Source: CAYFVR01 sp046541515
GTDB taxonomy: Bacteria; Desulfobacterota; Desulfobacteria; Desulfobacterales; Desulfococcaceae
Length of the DNA: 17,996 nucleotides
Assembly (NCBI GenBank): GCA_046541515.1
Contig: JBKHDD010000099.1
Coordinates: forward strand, 1 to 17,996
Reading direction: 5' to 3'
Shown here: piece after piece, positions 1 through 8,551 of the stretch
How positions within the stretch are numbered: the first letter of the stretch is position 1
Layout of the letters: each line of letters opens with the position of its first letter
The notes under the pieces: generated by a model
Database searches by the model: none
The model's input: the letters and a program-made list of their open reading frames with translations, nothing else
What the model was told of the DNA's origin: nothing
Made by a program: the position numbers and the translations under genes

Positions 1-220
1 GAATTTCCACTTGGCGTTCAAATATTTGACTTAATTCGATTTCCATGCCGGAAAGGGTAATCAGACCAATTCTTGCTTCCGGCTCGAACTCCACCAACAC
101 ATCCACATCGCTTTGCGCCGTAAAATCATCTCGCAAAACCGATCCGAAGAAAGAAAGTCGGCGAATCTGGTTGCGTCGGCAAAATTCCTGAATATCCGTT
201 TTTGGAATGGAAATATTCAT
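1..220 (-). CDS. MNT-type minimal nucleotidyltransferase, 5' part only (runs off the window)
   Basis: The first 73 codons of a small nucleotidyltransferase-fold protein are present, and the gene continues past position 1. The protein begins MNISIPKTDIQEFCRRNQIR. It then shows the family signature GSVLRDDF followed by SDVDVLVEF, which supplies the Gly-Ser and the paired metal-binding aspartates of the MNT/Pol-beta fold. Proteins of this family usually act as the antitoxin of MNT/HEPN (MntA/HepT) modules, where they AMPylate the HEPN RNase. The partner gene would lie beyond the window, so the pairing is inferred. The ATG at 220-218 overlaps the stop codon of the synthase gene (TGA at 219-217) in an ATGA junction, and GGAGA lies just upstream at about 226-230. 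The gene is therefore probably translated by coupling to the synthase. It looks more A/T-rich than the synthase, consistent with acquisition. Confidence 0.85.
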   Translation of the reverse strand, partial: MNISIPKTDIQEFCRRNQIRRLSFFGSVLRDDFTAQSDVDVLVEFEPEARIGLITLSGMEIELSQIFERQVEI

Positions 221-3200
221 TTCGATTCTCCAGAAAGCGACAATTCCCGCCCCGCTCTCACCAACCGTACCCCAAAATTCCGCATGGCGTAAATGGGCAA
301 TCCGTCGGCGAGGAGGCGGCCTTCGGCGCGGAGGATGGGTTCGTCTCCATCTTCAATGTCGGTGACCGAGGCTTCCACGGTCATGCGGCGATTGCGTTGG
401 ATGATCTGTCCCCGGTAAACCCAGGTTTGGGGCTCGCCGGCGAGGATTTCGAACCGATGGGTTTCCGCGAGATGGGGCCATCGCTGGAGCGCGGCGAACC
501 GCAAGAGTTGGATGAACGCCTCGATTCCCAGAGAGCCGGGCATGACGGGATCTTGGTAGAAATGGGCCTGGAAAAACCACTCCGACGGGTCCACCTTTTT
601 CACGCCCCGGACGAAGCCCAGTCCCTTGGATCCGCCGTCCGGAACGTACAGGTCGATCCGGTCCACGTTCAGCAGGGCTTTGGCGGGCATGGAAAGCGGG
701 CCGTAGACAGGTTCCGCCCGTTCTCCCCCCTTTTCCAAAGGGGGGCCGGGGGGGATTTTTTCTCCCAACGAAACCAGCGCGTCATTCACCGGTTCCATCG
801 GCGCAACGACTTCCAAATCGAATGCCTTCCCCCGGGCGGTTTCCGCCTCGTCCGGAACGTATGCCTTGGCGTCCGCGCCGGTGAGGCCGACCTGATTGGC
901 CAGGGCCTGTTCCGTGAAAAACCCGAAATAGGTCGTTCCCTCGTACACCGGCTGGCCGTTTTCCAGCACGACCATGTCGAAATTCTCGATGATCATGCCG
1001 CCCGCCTCGGAGGCTTTGGTCATTCGGCACCGGACGGCGAGCGTTCCGCACCCGGGATAAAGGTTCCGATGGAGCGTCGCCTCGCCGCCGAGATTTCGGA
1101 ATTTCAAGTCTTGATGGGACCGAAGCGCGGAGCCAACATAGGCCGCCAAAAAACCGCAAGGCTGGAGCGCGATTTCCAGCAACACGCAATAGGGCATGAT
1201 CCCGCTTCGATCCGCAGCGAAATACCAAGCGTCCGGGGGAACCTGATACTCGGATTCGATCCACCCGCCGGGTTTGAGCACCCAAGGCTCCGGCTCGGTG
1301 GAAACCACCCGATCCATGAAAAAATAGGGCGGTCGCGGCAACCGTGCGATCCGCCGCTCCTGATCAAACACCCGGTACGGCGCCCCAAAACATTCCGAGG
1401 GATTCCCCTCGCAAAATGCCAAGAGCTGCTCGCGGGAAAAACGCGGCATTTCCATCGAAACCGGCCTGGTTTCTTCCGCAGCCGACTTCCACGCCTGGGA
1501 ATCCTCCTCGCGGGTCTCCCCGAGACTCGCCTTCACGCCGGAACCATGGGCGTTCTGAATCCTGGCTTCTGGCTCCTGACTTCCAACTTCCGACTTCCGA
1601 CTTCCGACTTCTAACTCCTGGCTTCTCCCCCCCCAAAACCCCATCAACTCCGCCCCCGTAACCCCCGCCAACCGCATCCCCATATCCACGAAACGGACGA
1701 TAGGCCGGCCGTCGGCGTACATGTTGGCGTCGGCGATGACGTGGGGCTCCGGTTCGAAGGCGATCTTTTTCAGCTCCACCTCGTAGATCACGCTGCGGGT
1801 TTCCGGGGTGACCGGCCCCCGGCATTTCAGAATGCTGTGGACGCCGAGGACCGGCTCGTATCCCGGCCCCTCCCGATCCACCACCCAGCCCATTCGCTGG
1901 AGGAAGACCCGAAGCGCGTGGGCGCAGCATTCGTACATCAGCGTGCCCGGCATGACCATGTCGTCCACAAAATGGCAGGTCAAAAACCAGTCGTCCGGAT
2001 GGATGTCGGCTTCGGCGCGGACGATGCCCACGCCGAAACGGCCGCCCGCCGGGTCCAGCTCCGGCACTCGGTGGATCAGCCGCATTCGGCCGCCGGGGAG
2101 GCGCAGGCTTTCGGCGGCACGGACGCCGGAGAACGCCGATCCGAACGCCGCGGCCAGATCGCCCCGGCGGAGCGCGTCCACGGCTTTATCGTCGTAGGAT
2201 TCCCGGACCATGGGAATCAATTCCGGCGCTTCCACCGTTCCCGGCGGGACGTTTCGTTCCGCCTCCGTTAGAATAATTCCTCCGGAATTTTTCACCTCCT
2301 CCTCGGTGAAAAACCCGGCGCACCCCTTTCGCATGGTGATCAGCGGCTCGCCGTCGATGGTCCCGTCGAACTCGAAAAAGAACATCCAGGTTTTCCCGGT
2401 GCGGATAAACCGGTCGATCCGGATGTCGTACCGGATGGTTTCGCCGGGGCGGGGCAGGGGACGATGGAAATGGATCGTGGCGTCCAGCAGCCGGTAGGTG
2501 CGGGTTCCTTTGACTTGCAGATCGATGCCGAGATAGGAGCAGAGAAACAGGTCGGCCTGTCCGGCTTCCACCGAAATGCAGACCGGCGCCCGTCCGCCGT
2601 CCAAGTACCAGGCGTTTTCGAACACGTCGTGCTCGGTCACCACCCGGCCGGAACCCATGCCGCCTTTTTCGCCCTCGACGGTCAGAATCCGGTCCACCAG
2701 CATCAGCGGCTCGTCCGGCAGACGGACCCGTGCGGGGTAGGTATCCAGCGCGGCGAATTCGGGGCCGAGCACCGTTTCGGCGGAGCCGATGGCGAATTCC
2801 ATGCACATGTCTCGTGGGAAAGCGGGGGGCGGAATTTCATCGGCGGAAAATCCCCCTAAATCCCCCTTTGGAAAAGGGGGACTTTCCAATCCCCCCCGCG
2901 CCACCATTTCTTCCACCAACCGGCTTTGGAGACCGAAGGCTTCGCCATATCCCCGAGTCAGATCATCGGAAAAATCCAAAAATTGATCATGGGCCCGGGC
3001 GGTCGCCTCCATGGCCTTCGCCTGTCCGGAAATCAGCTCCCGGAAAATCGTCCGAGGGTTGGAACCTGCTTTTTTCATCCGAAAATCTTCCGTCCACGCA
3101 TTTTCTGAACATTCCGAAAGGGGCTCGACGAACTCCATCTCCGACCCGCCGGATGGGCCGGGAAGTTCGGCCGCGCAGGCCGGGGCAAGGTCAACGGAAT

Positions 3201-6200
3201 CTCCTTCCGGAATGGTTTCAATTGCGGGAATCACCCGATCGGGAAAGGGATCGGGGATCGTCCCCCCGGGCGGCAAGGGCGGATTTGGAAAGGGGCCGCC
3301 CACGGGAACCACGATCGGCGGCATTTTTTCCATTGCTTTCGCCGGCGCAATCTCCGGGGGATAGGCCTCGTCCCCGTACAGCCGATCCAGATTCACGGGC
3401 GCCCGCTCCGCGATCAGGTTCCCCAGGAATTTGAGGACCGTGACGTAATCCTCTTCGCCCCGCACGCAGGCGGAAAGGGCCGTGTGGGGACGGTCGCCCA
3501 GAATGCGGTCGATCATCCGCTTGCAGGAGGCATGGGGACCCATTTCCAAAAAAATCCGGACGCCGTCGGCGTAGGCCCGCTCCACGGTCCGGGAGAAATC
3601 AAATCCGCGGGTGGCCTGACGGAGAATGGAATCGGCGGCGCTTTCCCGGGTCAACTCCCGGGCTTCGCCATAGGCCACGCTGTAATAGCGAATCCCCGGC
3701 GGAGGCGTCGTGGGGAAAAGATGGAGCGCCCGATAGGCCTCGGCGGCGGGCCGGGCCGCGTCGCAGTGGACGGTGGTCACGCCCTCCAGATCGATGGGAG
3801 AAACGCCCAAGTCCCGCGCCAACGCGCCCACCTGGGCCGCGTCTCCGCCCACCACGCATTCCTCCGGGGTGTTGACGATGAGCAGGCGGGTCCAGGGATG
3901 GCGCGGCAGATGGCTTCGAACTTGGTCCGCCGGCCGGTTGAAGACGGCGACCCGCCACCGGAAATCGGCGCCCGGGGGAACGCCCCAGGCGGTCCGCGCC
4001 GCTTCGCAGCGGCCATGGAGGACGTCTTTGAACAGATCGGTTTCCCGCATCCGCCGGAGCATTTCGCCCCGGCCGGTCCAGGCGCCGGTGGCGAAATAAC
4101 CGGCGGTTTCGCCCAGGCTGTATCCGATCACGGCGTCGGGATGGACGCCGAACGAATTCACCAGCCGCGCCATCAGGCTGCCATGGAACACCTGCCCGAA
4201 GAGCATGTGGACCGGATCGGAAACGATCCGCCGCTCCGCTTCGGCCCGCCAGCCCTCGGTCCAGTCCCGCCGCCAGGGAGCGTACAACTCCGGCAGCGCC
4301 TGGCTTCGAAGATGCGCGGTTTCCGCGTCCAGGCCCCGAACGATCTCCGGCCAGCGAACGCCCACGCCCCGGCCCATGCCGAGATAATGGCTTCCGGAGC
4401 CGGGAAACACGAAGGCGATTTCGCCCTCCGGCCACATCGGCTTGGGGAAAAATGCGACGCCCTCGGGACCGATGATTTTGCGGGGAACGCCGTCCGCCAA
4501 AGCGCGGCGGGCTTCGTTCAGCCATCGGTCGATCCGTTCGCGGCCTCGGAAGATCAGGGCCAAGGCGAGCGGCCGATCCGCGCCGGCCTTCCCGCGATCC
4601 CGGTTCCAGGAGCGGGCGGCGTCGTCCAGGGAGCGGGGCGTCCGCAGGTGGTCTTCCAGATCGTCGAGCCCGCGGGACAGGGAATCCGTGTCGCTCCCGG
4701 CGACCACGAACAGCGCGGCCGGCCCCTTGCCCAGCGGCCTTCGCCGCTCCCGCTCGACGATGGAGGGCGCGCTCGCCGAAACGGACGGTTCCACCCCTTC
4801 CAGAACCGCATGGCCGACGTTTCCGTCCCGGGTCATGGCGGCGACCGCGGCGCGGCGGGGGCCGTCTTCCCGATCCCGGTACCAGTAAGACGGGTGGGCG
4901 GGAATGTGGAATCGACCGGCGTTCCGCAACGGGTCGGCGGGATCGGCGAATCCCGGGACGGGCGGCAGGATCTCATGGAAGAGGCAAAGCGCGGCCGACG
5001 CCACGGAGATCATGCCTCCGGCCGCTCCGGAAGAACCGGCGATGGCGGCGGCGGAAGTCAACGCCACCTTGGCTTCCCGGCCGCCCCCCAGAACCTCCCG
5101 GATGGCATCGGCTTCGCTTCGGTCTTGGGCGGCTTCCCCGCCGCCATGGGCGGCGACCAAACCCACCGTCTCCGGCGCGGCGGCGGCGTCCCGCAGGGCG
5201 TTGTTTAGGGAACGGGCATAGACATTGGCGTCGGGAGCGGAGGATGCAATGTCATCCCCACCGGCGAATCCCAGTCCTCGAACCACGGCGTAGATTCGAT
5301 CCCCGTCGGCCTTGGCGTCCGAGAGGCGCTTGAGCACCAGCGCCGCCGCGCCGTCGCCCGGCAAATGGCCGTTGGCGGATCGGTCGAAGGGTTGGACGCC
5401 GTCCCCGGTTCCAAACTCCCGCAACCCCGTGGCCGCGACGTTTCGCAGATCTCCGGCCAAGTCCACCGCGCCGGCGATGTAAAGATCGGTTTCCCGGGCC
5501 TGGAGCGAGCGGACGGCGATTTCCAACGCCCGCAATCCTCCGGCGGCCTCGGCGGAAACGGTGTAGCTTGGCCCGCCCAAGCGAAATTCCCGGGCCACCC
5601 GGCTGGCCACCACGCCCCCCAGCGCCCCCAACGTCCGCGTGGCGGTCAGCGGCGGTCCGCAGGCGTCCCGAAGCTCCGAAAGCCAGTCGCCATCGGCGGT
5701 CGCCTCGGCCCCGGTGCGTTTCCGCCATTCCTCCAGCCGGTTTTCCAGGCTCCAGCGCAAATGAAATCCGCAGGCCTCGGGATCGAAATCCATGCCGACG
5801 ATCACGCCCGCTTTGGGACGAGGTTCCCGGCCGGAAATCCCCGCATCCTTCAGGGCACCGGAAGCGGCTTGGAGTATAAGCAGTTGCTGGGGCAGAATGT
5901 CGGGAATTTCCCGGGGTGGAACGCCGAATTCACCGGGGCGGATGGAAACGGCTTCGCGGTATGCGCCGTGGTTGGCACGAGAAAGTTTTATTTTTGCATA
6001 CGGGGATTTAGGTGGATTTGGGGCGCCCAATTCACCAAAATGTTCCGATGAATCCATCCCGGCCCCGTCCAAAACCCGCCCGGCCAATCCATCCGCCCCA
6101 TGCCACCGCTCCGGCGGCCGGGGAACGAAGGCCGGTCGGCCGTTAAACAGCGCCTCCTGGAACTCCCGGATACCGTCCAGCGTTCCCACCCGAACGTCCA

Positions 6201-7617
6201 TGCCGACGATGGCGACCGGCTCCGGCGGGGAGGCGGGGACGCGTTTTCTTTTCGCAGGCAAGCAAATCGGTTCTTGGAATTCCTCCACCAGCAAATGCGC
6301 GTTGATTCCGCCGAAGCCGAATGCGCTGACGGCGGCGCGGCGGGGGCGGTCCGAAGGTGTTTCCCAGGGCGCGGCCTCGGTCTGCACCCGGAAAGGCCCG
6401 GAACGGAGGGGACTGTTCTCGGCGGCTTGCTGGAAATTGGCGGACGGCGGCAGCGTTTGGCGACGCATGGCCAAAAGCGTTTTGATCAGCCCGGCGGCCC
6501 CCGCGCCGGTGAGCAGGTGGCCGACGTTGGACTTCACCGAGCCGATGGGCGTTCCGCCAAGCTCCCCGGGCGTTCCCTCCCGGATTTGGTGCAGGCTTTT
6601 CAGCTCGATCCCGTCGCCCACCGGCGTCCCGGTGCCGTGGCATTCCACATGGTCCACCTGATCTGGCGTCCAACCGGCGGCGGCGTAGGCGGCCCGCATG
6701 GCGCGGACTTGGCCGTCCGCCTCCGGCGAAAGCAGGTTGCCCCGCATGTCGTTGGACAACCCGACGGCGCGGACGATTCCGTGGACCGCGTCGCCGTGGG
6801 CGAGGGCGTCGGAAAGCCGTTTAAGCACCAGAATCCCCGCGCCTTCCCCGACCACAAGGCCGTCGGCCCGGGCGTCGAACGGCGCGCAACGGCCGGAAGG
6901 GGAGAGCGCCCGAAGCTGGCTGAAACCGATCTGGGTGTACAGACATTCCGGACGGGAAACGCCGCCGGCCACCACCGCGTCCGCCCGGCCGGATCGGAGA
7001 GCGTCGCAGGCCAGCTTGACGGCGTAAAGGGAGGACGCGCAGGCGGCGTCCAACGTCATGGAACCTCCGCCGAATCCCAACGCCCGGGCCAGCAGGGCGG
7101 CCGGGAGGCTGGTCACCCGGGCCGACAGTTTGTCGGCGAGGGAGAAGTTCGGGGTTCCCTCGGTCCCCGGCCCGAAGAGCCGTTCCGCGAAGGCGCGGCC
7201 GAACAGCTCGCGGGTCAGCCGGGAGGAGGCGTCCGTGGGCAGGGCGATGGCGGCCAGGGTCACGGCGACCCGGGACGGGTCCACCAATGCCATTCGGCAA
7301 CCGGAAACGGCGGCTCGGCCGGCATGGAGGGTCAGATGGTACAGCGGGTCCAGAGGGCGCAGGAGATCGGCGTCCAGGGCGAAGCCGCTGGGATCAAAAG
7401 TGAAATCCCTCACCAAACAGGCCCGGTCGGAAAAGGCTTTGTCCGGCGCGGGTTCGGATTGGACCACGGAGGCGGGCGGAATGATCCAGCGGTCCGGCGG
7501 CGCCGGCGCGGCGGCGGAGCGGCGGTCCCGAATGAGCGTCCAAAAAGCGTCCAGGTCGGCGGCGTCGGGGAAAACCCCGGCCATGCCGACCACGGCGATC
7601 GGTTCGAAATCGGTCAT
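217..7617 (-). CDS. PfaC/Pfa3-like polyunsaturated-fatty-acid or polyketide synthase: KS-CLF-AT-(FabA-like DH)x2
   Basis: This is a 2466-residue iterative-type synthase. Residues 5-445 form a complete ketosynthase with Cys193 (DAACASS), His327 (HGTGTPVGD) and His367 (KSNVGH). Residues 465-940 form a second KS-like domain in which the Cys position reads SAEAAGG (Ala691) and the last His is lost, as in chain length factors. An acyltransferase covers about 1065-1400 (FPGSGSHYLG; Ser1167 in GYSLGE). Four hotdog folds follow as two FabA-like pairs at about 1630-1990 and 2080-2455, with motifs HFVDDMVMPG and HFYQDPVMPG. I see no ACP or ketoreductase domain, so it must work with partner subunits. 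The order matches PfaC with an AT inserted, as in myxobacterial Pfa3. I chose the ATG at 7617, two residues before FEPIAVVGMAG; a TTG at 7680 would add 21 basic residues. Neither start has a clear Shine-Dalgarno. The product is unknown. Confidence 0.9.
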   Translation of the reverse strand: MTDFEPIAVVGMAGVFPDAADLDAFWTLIRDRRSAAAPAPPDRWIIPPASVVQSEPAPDKAFSDRACLVRDFTFDPSGFALDADLLRPLDPLYHLTLHAGRAAVSGCRMALVDPSRVAVTLAAIALPTDASSRLTRELFGRAFAERLFGPGTEGTPNFSLADKLSARVTSLPAALLARALGFGGGSMTLDAACASSLYAVKLACDALRSGRADAVVAGGVSRPECLYTQIGFSQLRALSPSGRCAPFDARADGLVVGEGAGILVLKRLSDALAHGDAVHGIVRAVGLSNDMRGNLLSPEADGQVRAMRAAYAAAGWTPDQVDHVECHGTGTPVGDGIELKSLHQIREGTPGELGGTPIGSVKSNVGHLLTGAGAAGLIKTLLAMRRQTLPPSANFQQAAENSPLRSGPFRVQTEAAPWETPSDRPRRAAVSAFGFGGINAHLLVEEFQEPICLPAKRKRVPASPPEPVAIVGMDVRVGTLDGIREFQEALFNGRPAFVPRPPERWHGADGLAGRVLDGAGMDSSEHFGELGAPNPPKSPYAKIKLSRANHGAYREAVSIRPGEFGVPPREIPDILPQQLLILQAASGALKDAGISGREPRPKAGVIVGMDFDPEACGFHLRWSLENRLEEWRKRTGAEATADGDWLSELRDACGPPLTATRTLGALGGVVASRVAREFRLGGPSYTVSAEAAGGLRALEIAVRSLQARETDLYIAGAVDLAGDLRNVAATGLREFGTGDGVQPFDRSANGHLPGDGAAALVLKRLSDAKADGDRIYAVVRGLGFAGGDDIASSAPDANVYARSLNNALRDAAAAPETVGLVAAHGGGEAAQDRSEADAIREVLGGGREAKVALTSAAAIAGSSGAAGGMISVASAALCLFHEILPPVPGFADPADPLRNAGRFHIPAHPSYWYRDREDGPRRAAVAAMTRDGNVGHAVLEGVEPSVSASAPSIVERERRRPLGKGPAALFVVAGSDTDSLSRGLDDLEDHLRTPRSLDDAARSWNRDRGKAGADRPLALALIFRGRERIDRWLNEARRALADGVPRKIIGPEGVAFFPKPMWPEGEIAFVFPGSGSHYLGMGRGVGVRWPEIVRGLDAETAHLRSQALPELYAPWRRDWTEGWRAEAERRIVSDPVHMLFGQVFHGSLMARLVNSFGVHPDAVIGYSLGETAGYFATGAWTGRGEMLRRMRETDLFKDVLHGRCEAARTAWGVPPGADFRWRVAVFNRPADQVRSHLPRHPWTRLLIVNTPEECVVGGDAAQVGALARDLGVSPIDLEGVTTVHCDAARPAAEAYRALHLFPTTPPPGIRYYSVAYGEARELTRESAADSILRQATRGFDFSRTVERAYADGVRIFLEMGPHASCKRMIDRILGDRPHTALSACVRGEEDYVTVLKFLGNLIAERAPVNLDRLYGDEAYPPEIAPAKAMEKMPPIVVPVGGPFPNPPLPPGGTIPDPFPDRVIPAIETIPEGDSVDLAPACAAELPGPSGGSEMEFVEPLSECSENAWTEDFRMKKAGSNPRTIFRELISGQAKAMEATARAHDQFLDFSDDLTRGYGEAFGLQSRLVEEMVARGGLESPPFPKGDLGGFSADEIPPPAFPRDMCMEFAIGSAETVLGPEFAALDTYPARVRLPDEPLMLVDRILTVEGEKGGMGSGRVVTEHDVFENAWYLDGGRAPVCISVEAGQADLFLCSYLGIDLQVKGTRTYRLLDATIHFHRPLPRPGETIRYDIRIDRFIRTGKTWMFFFEFDGTIDGEPLITMRKGCAGFFTEEEVKNSGGIILTEAERNVPPGTVEAPELIPMVRESYDDKAVDALRRGDLAAAFGSAFSGVRAAESLRLPGGRMRLIHRVPELDPAGGRFGVGIVRAEADIHPDDWFLTCHFVDDMVMPGTLMYECCAHALRVFLQRMGWVVDREGPGYEPVLGVHSILKCRGPVTPETRSVIYEVELKKIAFEPEPHVIADANMYADGRPIVRFVDMGMRLAGVTGAELMGFWGGRSQELEVGSRKSEVGSQEPEARIQNAHGSGVKASLGETREEDSQAWKSAAEETRPVSMEMPRFSREQLLAFCEGNPSECFGAPYRVFDQERRIARLPRPPYFFMDRVVSTEPEPWVLKPGGWIESEYQVPPDAWYFAADRSGIMPYCVLLEIALQPCGFLAAYVGSALRSHQDLKFRNLGGEATLHRNLYPGCGTLAVRCRMTKASEAGGMIIENFDMVVLENGQPVYEGTTYFGFFTEQALANQVGLTGADAKAYVPDEAETARGKAFDLEVVAPMEPVNDALVSLGEKIPPGPPLEKGGERAEPVYGPLSMPAKALLNVDRIDLYVPDGGSKGLGFVRGVKKVDPSEWFFQAHFYQDPVMPGSLGIEAFIQLLRFAALQRWPHLAETHRFEILAGEPQTWVYRGQIIQRNRRMTVEASVTDIEDGDEPILRAEGRLLADGLPIYAMRNFGVRLVRAGRELSLSGESK
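725..745. repeat. Palindromic G/C-tract repeat inside the synthase gene (copy 1)
   Basis: The arms CCCCCCTTT and AAAGGGGGG flank a TCC loop. The 19-base core CCCCCTTTTCCAAAGGGGG recurs exactly, in the opposite orientation, at 2862-2880. In the synthase it encodes part of IPPGPPLEKGGE, a linker between the two hotdog folds of the second dehydratase unit. From memory, similar cores are dispersed in many environmental bacterial genomes. Confidence 0.75.
1562..1624. repeat. Seven-base tandem repeat (about nine imperfect units) inside the synthase gene
   Basis: On the plus strand the units are variants of CCGACTT (CTGGCTT, CTGGCTC, CTGACTT, CCAACTT, CCGACTT three times, CTAACTC, CTGGCTT). Three units equal seven codons, so the frame stays open. 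The synthase reads SQELEVGSRKSEVGSQEPEA at about residues 1999-2018. This lies in the linker between the first and second dehydratase units. No domain similarity is visible there. Confidence 0.8.
2862..2880. repeat. Palindromic G/C-tract repeat inside the synthase gene (copy 2, inverted)
   Basis: This is the exact reverse complement of the 19-base core at 726-744. The arms are CCCCCTTT and AAAGGGGG around a GGA loop. It is preceded on the plus strand by a partial copy (AATCCCCCTAAAT). In the protein it encodes SPPFPKGDLGGF at about residues 1579-1590, between the post-AT helical segment and the first dehydratase. Confidence 0.75.
6001..6024. repeat. Degenerate copy of the same repeat family in the KS/CLF region
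   Basis: The plus strand carries GGGGATTTAGGTGGATTT. This resembles the flank of the 2862-2880 copy, which reads GGGGGATTTAGGGGGATT on the minus strand. The protein reads GAPNPPKSPYAKIKL at about residues 531-545, an insertion-like stretch in the N-terminal part of the CLF-like domain. The match is partial, so this call is weaker than the two palindromic copies. Confidence 0.45.
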
Positions 7618-7789
7618 GGGATTCGGTTTCAGGCCGTGGCGTGCGCGGGGAGTGCGGCGGAAAGGGGGCGGCCGTTTCAAGGATTATCGAAAAAATTCCC
7701 CGGGACTCTTAACCGGTCAACCTCGGAGCGTCAACGATTTTCGGGAAACGAAGGGGCGGAGAAATTGCGGATCGGCGAACTTGTCCGGC

Positions 7790-8389
7790 CTATTTTTCCC
7801 GTTCCGCCAAGGCCAGATAGCGGCCGGGGCGATCGGTAATGCGGGGCGAGGAAAAACCTGCGTTCCGGAACAGGGTTTTCATGCGGTCCTGGGGGGGAAG
7901 GCGGTCCCGGGCGACTTCGGAACAGCCGCCGTGGCAACGGCTCAGCTCTTCGCGGCCGAGCAGATGGGCGACGGCGAGACGCCCGCCGGGAAGGAGCGCG
8001 CGGGCCATTTCTCGCAATGCGGCTTTCGGGTCGGGCAAATGCGGAAAGCAGGCGAAGCAGACAATCTGATCCAGGGATTCGCTCCGGACCGGCAGGCGAA
8101 GGGCGTCGGCCTGGAACAGTCCAACTTGGACGGCTTCGGGTTTGCATTTCGCCTCTCGCACCATCGGGAACGAAAGGTCGAAGGCCAACAATTTCCCGCT
8201 CGGACCGATGGATTCCAGCAGATACGGCAGCAGAATCCCGGTTCCCGTGCCCATGTCCAGCAGCCGGGCGCCGGAACGAATCCCCAATTCCGCCACCAGC
8301 GGCGAAATCCGGGAGCGGGTTTCCGGCGGGTAGCAGGTTTCCTCCCAATGAGAGGCGCGGCGGTCGAAGAAGTCGGTGCAGGTTGTCAA
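7790..8389 (-). CDS. Class I SAM-dependent methyltransferase, UbiE/Methyltransf_11-like
   Basis: This is a 199-residue protein with the Rossmann-type SAM-binding motif I, LLDMGTGTGILLPYLL. Further conserved features are the acidic loop after strand 2 (LLAFDLSFPMV), QADALRLPV, and a post-motif segment (LREMARALLPGGRLAVAHLLG). A late HGG...VARDRLPPQDRM stretch resembles a subgroup of short Desulfobacterota methyltransferases. The substrate cannot be read from sequence. The open frame extends far upstream to 8725, but the extra 112 residues look non-native and overlap the divergent gene. I chose TTG at 8389-8387 because GGAGA (8403-8399) lies nine bases upstream and a good promoter sits at 8436-8464. 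The gene is 172 bases upstream of the synthase on the same strand, so a shared transcript and a role in modifying its product are possible but unproven. Confidence 0.85.
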   Translation of the reverse strand: MTTCTDFFDRRASHWEETCYPPETRSRISPLVAELGIRSGARLLDMGTGTGILLPYLLESIGPSGKLLAFDLSFPMVREAKCKPEAVQVGLFQADALRLPVRSESLDQIVCFACFPHLPDPKAALREMARALLPGGRLAVAHLLGREELSRCHGGCSEVARDRLPPQDRMKTLFRNAGFSSPRITDRPGRYLALAEREK

Positions 8390-8435
8390 ATTGGTAAGTC
8401 TCCAGTAAAGTTGATCCGGAATGCACGGAAGATGA

Positions 8436-8464
8436 TTTTTATGGCTCCCAGTTTTCCATGTCAA
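8436..8464 (-). promoter_or_regulatory. Sigma70-type promoter of the methyltransferase gene, with an overlapping dyad
   Basis: On the minus strand, TTGACA (8464-8459) and TAAAAA (8441-8436) are separated by 17 bases, placing the transcript start near 8429, about 40 bases before the TTG start. A six-base dyad, TCCCAG at 8446-8451 and CTGGGA at 8466-8471, embraces the -35 box and could be an operator. The regulator is unknown. Confidence 0.6.
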
Positions 8465-8551
8465 GCTGGGAAAGGGAATGTTTCCCGTTCCGGCAGATTT
8501 TGTTTCCGATTGGAATTTTTCCTTTTTCCCAAAAGCAAACTGGAGGCGCCA

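Noticed and set aside
725..768. Palindrome followed by a T-rich stretch as a terminator
   Set aside because: It lies inside the synthase coding frame, the T-run is on the strand opposite to transcription, and the core is a repeat found elsewhere in the gene.
202..8000. Several long plus-strand frames (202-1614, 3484-5208, 6100-7839)
   Set aside because: All are antisense to the synthase, which has full domain motifs; these frames have none.
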